A program made the position numbers and the translations under genes. This document shows positions 63,001 to 64,000 of a stretch of 64,000 nt of DNA, piece after piece. Location of the stretch: assembly GCA_002633005.1 (NCBI GenBank), contig NMRA01000017.1, forward strand, positions 540,199 to 604,198, in the 5' to 3' direction. Origin of the DNA: Phoronis australis (taxonomy: Eukaryota; Phoronida; Phoronidae). Position 1 is the first letter of the stretch. Each line of letters begins with the position of its first letter. The notes below the pieces were generated by a model. It did no database searches. It was given only the letters and a program-made list of their open reading frames with translations, and was not told the origin of the DNA.

Positions 63001-64000
63001 GATAAGTATTTGAATAAAATATTCAACAATTTTTAACGGGACAAGTGCTATTGTTGAGAGTGACGTCTGCCGATATTTTCACGAACACCGATTAAGTAAA
63101 GCGTTTCCATGGTAGCGATGCATTGCCACTTTACTGTTAGATGTACCTGTCTATTGCGAAGTGAAATTTGCTTTTAACTGTCAATTCAAGAACAAATTTT
63201 AAGTGTTCCCTCTGTCTGACACTCTCCCAAACACCGAATGTTCGACAATAGTGTCCATAAGTTTGACAACTCATGCCTAACAATTCTCATTCTGTTCTGA
63301 CTCTTCTGTTACTCTAGTATTCTTGCTGCTGGTGGTATGGGTATCATAGTGTATGTGGTGCTTCTTTATGACGTGGAGTCGCAGGCTCAGAAGGATTTGG
63401 TAGGTGCAGTCCGATTTTTAGTAATAGGCTGTACATTTCTGTTAACAGCTGCATGACCTAACACGGTAAAAATTTTCCAGTTTGTGGCAAGGTTTGAGCT
63501 TTACCCAAATTGTAGAAATGGACGATATTAGCCATCCCAAATTTGCGAATCAGCAGAAAGACGACAAAATTGCCCACTATGCAGGCTGAAAATGCATTTC
63601 CCGAAATTGAAGAAATATGGCGAATGCCAAAATTGCCCTTGTCCCAAATTTCAGAATCAAGAAAATGCATTTTTAGAGACTGTCCCAAATTAGAGAATTT
63701 TACTGTTTTATTATTTGTAAAGTTATATTGTGTGCTGCCTACCAGCGGGTCAAAAATGGACAAATTTAAGGTAAGATGAAATCAGTCATCCCATATATGG
63801 TCGTGGTTTCTCTACGCAAACAGTTTGTGCTCTAATGTAAGAACTAATTTTGTGTTGTAATTAATAGACAAAACTGGCCATATGAAATGTTAAACATGAA
63901 AGTTAGAAAAATGACCATATGTTTCAAATTACTGTGTTTGTAGGGTCAAGCTAATAGCCTGTTGGTGACTTACAGTGTGCCATTCACGTTCAGTATAATC
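42050..64000 (+). CDS. TMC-family transmembrane channel-like protein, N-terminal half (12 predicted exons, runs off window)
   Basis: TMC proteins are multi-pass membrane proteins, usually predicted with about ten segments; vertebrate TMC1/2 form mechanotransduction channels, and other members have ion-homeostasis roles. Predicted coding exons: 42050-42096, 42336-42685, 47781-47911, 48308-48447, 54834-54903, 55648-55720, 56608-56780, 60240-60370, 60907-61048, 62141-62244, 63318-63399, 63944-64000. All eleven junction phases agree and give about 500 residues without a stop. TMC hallmarks are the IKHIEG-FFGTSVTSFFVFLRW block entering TM1 (about residues 280-309), a FFGGYSND loop, TM2 (350-370), the cytosolic FTYWDYSLTH segment, TM3 (447-472) and the start of TM4. 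The family signature with CWET lies beyond the window. Family assignment is strong; the subfamily is not determinable. Residues 1-222 are unrecognised, so the true start could differ. Introns hold many repeats. Confidence 0.85.
42079..42225 (+). repeat. Three-copy 51-bp repeat spanning the exon-1 donor
   Basis: Three units contain GTAAGTC at 42097, 42148 and 42199, exactly 51 bp apart. The shared core is a run like ATCTGTGTGGTAAGTC followed by ATCATTAAACTA. The first copy is the proposed exon 1 donor; the other two lie in the intron. Confidence 0.9.
42336..42685 (+). CDS. TMC gene exon 2 (N-terminal region, unrecognised)
   Basis: This is an open block of 116 codons, among the longest uninterrupted coding stretches in this half of the window. 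It is preceded by a CTAAG acceptor and followed by a good donor, CCTT|GTAAGTG, in phase 1. The protein is basic, with a hydrophobic stretch near its start (SAVIVFTSAILRSC), then clusters of K/R/H (KYMKVAQKRHRFVHRMRVW). TMC N-termini are cytosolic and poorly conserved, so lack of recognition does not exclude membership. It could instead be an exon of a separate upstream gene. The upstream acceptor is only moderate in quality. Confidence 0.55.
44196..45180 (+). repeat. Interspersed repeat with TTTCGCCAAGT motifs
   Basis: It opens with a perfect 13-bp palindrome (TACTTGGCGAAAT AA ATTTCGCCAAGTA, 44196-44223). Related TTAATTTCGCTAAGTGTCGC and TTAATTTTGCCAAGTTTCGC segments occur near 44960 and 45123. 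Between them lie GGCGGCTGTGGCGGCCATTT and ATCTTCGTCATCATC-type runs. The 126-codon frame at 44253-44633 is part of this repeat. A short relative lies at 52240-52310. Confidence 0.5.
45978..46560 (+). repeat. Minisatellite of about 62 bp in TMC intron 2
   Basis: Units carry TTAAAACAGGCTCAG, then TGTAAGGC, ATTGTTTTGTAAT and TCATATCACCTCTT. Six consecutive units run from 45978 to about 46312, and one more lies at 46463-46560 after unrelated sequence. Most units contain GTAAGG, one as AGAG|GTAAGG. Confidence 0.85.
47781..47911 (+). CDS. TMC gene exon 3 (N-terminal region)
   Basis: The acceptor TATATTGCAG is followed by an open frame reading DEFVVILKLFSPKDYFKSVK and on to FDFVTFTKLVE. It enters in phase 1, exactly as exon 2 requires. 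The proposed donor GAG|GTGTAG is weak, and a TAG follows in frame, so the exon must end at or before 47911. An alternative donor six bases upstream keeps the same phase. Protein-like composition and phase support it; I recognise no domain. Confidence 0.55.
47955..48250 (+). repeat. AGC/AGT trinucleotide-rich tract before TMC exon 4
   Basis: Impure (AGC)n with AAT, AGG and AGT variants; open in several frames on both strands, giving poly-Ser, poly-Ala and poly-Leu. It ends about 60 bases before the exon 4 acceptor. Confidence 0.9.
48308..48447 (+). CDS. TMC gene exon 4 (acidic N-terminal region)
   Basis: A good acceptor (TTTTTGTCTTGCAG) leads into NLSLAHRLIFNTINEKIVDE, then an acidic tail ending EVEVDIEMTR. 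The donor GA|GTATGT is strong and leaves phase 2. An acidic cytosolic stretch before the basic pre-TM1 region is common in TMC proteins. A long AGC-type trinucleotide repeat ends about 60 bases upstream of the acceptor. Confidence 0.65.
48890..49830 (+). repeat. Modular interspersed repeat R1, copy 1
   Basis: Successive modules of about 150 bp each carry a version of TTCATGAAATTTGG and end CCCCTAGTGGCAATTTTGTT. The same module set occurs at 57215-58510 and 61090-62010. A related 3' end (GCAGCCCCCTCTGTGGTCCA) lies at 50930-51078, so this copy may be split by about 1 kb of other sequence. Confidence 0.65.
50930..51078 (+). repeat. Modular repeat R1, 3' end fragment
   Basis: GAGGCACCAACATTTTTGTC, CAGCCCCCTCTGTGGTCCAA and GTCTCCTTGTACC match 61850-61925 closely. 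It may be the displaced end of the copy at 48890. Confidence 0.65.
51895..52140 (+). repeat. TATAGGAT-rich palindromic array
   Basis: Many imperfect copies of TTTCCTATAGGATTT-like palindromes lie close together. A 14-bp perfect stem hairpin follows at 52155-52187 (CTGTGTTGGTTTAC/GTAAACCAACACAG, 5-base loop). Confidence 0.75.
52366..52430 (+). repeat. tRNA-derived SINE-like sequence in a TMC intron
   Basis: GTGGCGGGGTGGTTTGAGTT resembles an A-box region, and GGTTCAAATCC at 52410-52420 is a B box. A short stem AGAGTCT/AGACTCT lies between. The first and last arms do not pair well. It sits in the intron between exons 4 and 5. Confidence 0.5.
54078..54125 (+). repeat. AAT microsatellite
   Basis: Impure (AAT)n tract in the TMC intron between exons 4 and 5. 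Confidence 0.85.
54834..54903 (+). CDS. TMC gene exon 5 (basic pre-TM1 segment)
   Basis: The acceptor TTTGTATTTCCAG opens a 70-base exon, and GCG|GTACGT closes it. It converts phase 2 to phase 0, which is exactly what exons 4 and 6 need. The peptide LSAMRRNERARMNCFKLFWY is strongly basic with an aromatic tail. It resembles the basic helix that precedes TM1 in TMC proteins. The exon is short and was found by phase and family logic. Confidence 0.7.
55648..55720 (+). CDS. TMC gene exon 6 (pre-TM1, KHIEG)
   Basis: The acceptor TTTTTGTTTTCAG leads into HKQIQMRHKIKEVPILNKY and ends KHIEG at a strong donor, GAAG|GTGAGT (phase 1). TMC proteins have a conserved 'LW..SLK.IEG.FGT' motif here, and joining to exon 7 recreates IEG-FFGTS. 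The last 31 bases of this exon plus its donor form the first unit of a nine-copy tandem array running downstream in the intron. That raises the question of how the correct donor is chosen. Confidence 0.85.
55690..56487 (+). repeat. Tandem array of TMC exon-6 3' end plus 5' splice site
   Basis: Nine well-conserved units start at 55690 (the exon itself), 55756, 55827, 55898, 55964, 56030, 56096, 56162 and 56228. The period is 66 bp, or 71 bp where CGGTA is inserted. About four degenerate units follow to 56487. Each unit holds the exon core (TTGAATAAGTACAT..., CACATTGAAG), a donor and an intron stretch ending TTCAGTGCAG. Units one to seven keep GAAG|GTGAGT (donors at 55721, 55792, 55863, 55929, 55995, 56061, 56127). 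Unit eight has GTTGAG and unit nine GTGAAT. Read-through from the exon stops at a TAA in unit two. Confidence 0.95.
56608..56780 (+). CDS. TMC gene exon 7 (first transmembrane segment)
   Basis: The acceptor TACCATTGCACAG is followed by FFGTSVTSFFVFLRWVMVLN, a hydrophobic TM1 (WLSFLWIIFVMLPMII), then a YNYRKS turn and FHIRNLVDGQ. The donor CAG|GTAAGA leaves phase 0. The FGTS-to-FLRW run is one of the most diagnostic TMC features, and it decides the family call. Confidence 0.93.
57215..58510 (+). repeat. Modular repeat R1, copy 2 (contains assembly gap)
   Basis: It begins with a short hairpin (CCACATAT/ATATGTGG, 57225-57242). Modules follow with TTCATGAAATTTGGCACATA, GTGCCCCCTAGTGGCAATTT and GCGTCCACCCCTCT. 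The N run 57641-57819 lies between two near-identical modules (GAGTCTGTTTT...GCGTCCACCCCTCTxTCAACC on both sides). Confidence 0.7.
57641..57819. other. Assembly gap (179 N)
   Basis: A run of undetermined bases. Both flanks carry the same R1 module, so the gap probably reflects an unresolved tandem module. Protein frames drawn across it are meaningless. Confidence 0.95.
58904..59062 (+). repeat. 39-bp tandem repeat, four near-identical copies
   Basis: The unit ATGGTGGCAGTAGAGGACAT plus GATTAGTGCTATATGTCCT repeats four times with almost no divergence. In the TMC frame it would read VAVEDMISAICPM repeatedly. It follows a possible acceptor (ATGGTAACAG) but has no clear donor, and exons 7 and 8 join without it. 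Confidence 0.92.
59178..59250 (-). repeat. tRNA-derived SINE-like sequence in a TMC intron
   Basis: On the minus strand, TGACCGAATGG (complement of 59229-59239) and GGTTCACGTCC (complement of 59186-59196) form A- and B-box-like motifs at tRNA spacing. The long variable region recalls Ser/Leu tRNAs. No closed acceptor stem. Confidence 0.5.
60240..60370 (+). CDS. TMC gene exon 8 (second transmembrane segment)
   Basis: The acceptor GTCTTTGCAG opens DAVEDSWLFFGGYSND, the short extracellular loop that in TMC proteins reads 'FYGxYxN'. Next comes TM2 (MDVAYITIILITYFGSLFLIF). The donor AG|GTAAAG leaves phase 2, completed by the first base of exon 9 to make FRS. The splice from exon 7 is directly in phase, so nothing between 56781 and 60239 is required. 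Confidence 0.92.
60833..60890 (+). repeat. ATT microsatellite before TMC exon 9
   Basis: Impure (ATT)n tract ending about 20 bases before the exon 9 acceptor. It contributes to the T-rich stretch upstream of it. Confidence 0.85.
60907..61048 (+). CDS. TMC gene exon 9 (cytosolic loop, YWDYSLTH)
   Basis: The acceptor TTTTGTATTTCAG leads to IASAIQFEGDLKQSFRFSLM and FTYWDYSLTHPKGVADLS. It corresponds to the cytosolic TM2-TM3 loop of TMC proteins ('F...FCxWDFxIT...A.L'). The exon ends ATGAGG|GTCTGT in phase 0. That donor is weaker than the others, but the next exon also starts in phase 0. Confidence 0.9.
61090..62010 (+). repeat. Modular repeat R1, copy 3
   Basis: Divergent modules include AGGATCTTAATGAAATTTGA and GTACCTCCTAGTTGCCATTT. 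The 3' end GCAGCTCCCTCTTGTGGTCC leads to TTGTGTTGCTCTTGT. It lies between TMC exons 9 and 10. Confidence 0.6.
62141..62244 (+). CDS. TMC gene exon 10 (loop into TM3)
   Basis: The acceptor TTTTTGCTTGCTAG is followed by DGMSEMQIQEKYKSRTREEM, a charged helix, then RALAWVIT at the start of TM3. The donor CT|GTAATT leaves phase 2. The spacing and the charged 'K..RT.EE' helix before TM3 match the family. An array of about 21 bp units starts roughly 90 bases downstream. Confidence 0.9.
62336..62690 (+). repeat. 21-bp minisatellite after TMC exon 10
   Basis: About 17 units of the type GGTCGGCCATCCCTGTCAAAC, with variants (CAACCAACCTTGTTAAAC, CAGCCAGCCCTGTCAAAC), run head to tail in the intron. Several reading frames stay open because the period is a multiple of three. 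Confidence 0.9.
63318..63399 (+). CDS. TMC gene exon 11 (third transmembrane segment)
   Basis: The acceptor TTCTGTTACTCTAG opens ILAAGGMGIIVYVVLLYDVE, the second half of TM3, then SQAQKDL. The donor TTG|GTAGGT leaves phase 0. The glycine-rich centre of TM3 is typical of TMC proteins. Confidence 0.9.
63944..64000 (+). CDS. TMC gene exon 12 (start of TM4, cut by window edge)
   Basis: The acceptor TGTGTTTGTAG leads to GQANSLLVTYSVPFTFSII, open to the last base. It corresponds to the family block before and into TM4 ('..YLPSIVIT..N...P'). The donor and the rest of the gene, including the C-terminal TMC signature, lie outside the window. Confidence 0.85.

Overview
The window is eukaryotic, and probably from an invertebrate animal, most likely marine. 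It is AT-rich, has GT-AG introns, holds one well-supported multi-exon gene in 64 kb, and is crowded with miniature inverted-repeat elements (MITEs), tRNA-derived SINE-like sequences, foldback elements and minisatellites. Two assembly defects are visible: a 179-base N run at 57641-57819 and a single N at 36680 inside a G run. I see no prokaryotic operons, rRNA or CRISPR arrays.

Right part (about 42.0-64.0 kb, + strand). This is the 5' half of a TMC-family (transmembrane channel-like) gene. I assembled twelve exons whose splice phases are all mutually compatible. They give about 500 residues, from a proposed ATG at 42050 to the window edge at 64000. The last eight exons carry clear TMC signatures: the pre-TM1 IEG-FGTS segment, a TM1 with FLRW, a TM2, the YWDYSLTH loop, TM3 and the start of TM4. 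The first four exons are linked by phase and splice sites, but I do not recognise the protein they encode. The introns are full of repeats. In two of them the 5' splice site itself has been tandemly multiplied, with a 51-bp period at 42.1 kb and a 66-bp period at 55.7-56.3 kb.

Left part (1-42 kb). I find no intact gene. A decayed two-exon THAP zinc-finger domain lies on the minus strand at 29.6-30.7 kb. The rest is intergenic sequence with mobile-element remains. These include two MITE families with three copies each and a 333-bp hairpin at 3.9 kb. Three long inverted-repeat (foldback) structures lie at 15.8-16.6, 25.05-26.0 and 37.7-38.7 kb. There is also a palindrome running into a tRNA-like sequence at 27.1 kb, a possible 4.4-kb terminal-inverted-repeat pair at 30.76-35.17 kb, and a hAT-like element at 35.7-36.7 kb. 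A 540-bp TRIM-like element at 40.5-41.0 kb has 153-bp direct repeats that each carry a tRNA-like A-box/B-box module.

The strongest candidates for something undescribed are the exon-end plus splice-donor minisatellite inside the TMC gene and the TRIM-like element with a pol III type promoter in its LTRs. Next come the foldback elements whose arms are themselves degenerate tandem arrays. All assignments come from reading the sequence; no database search was run.
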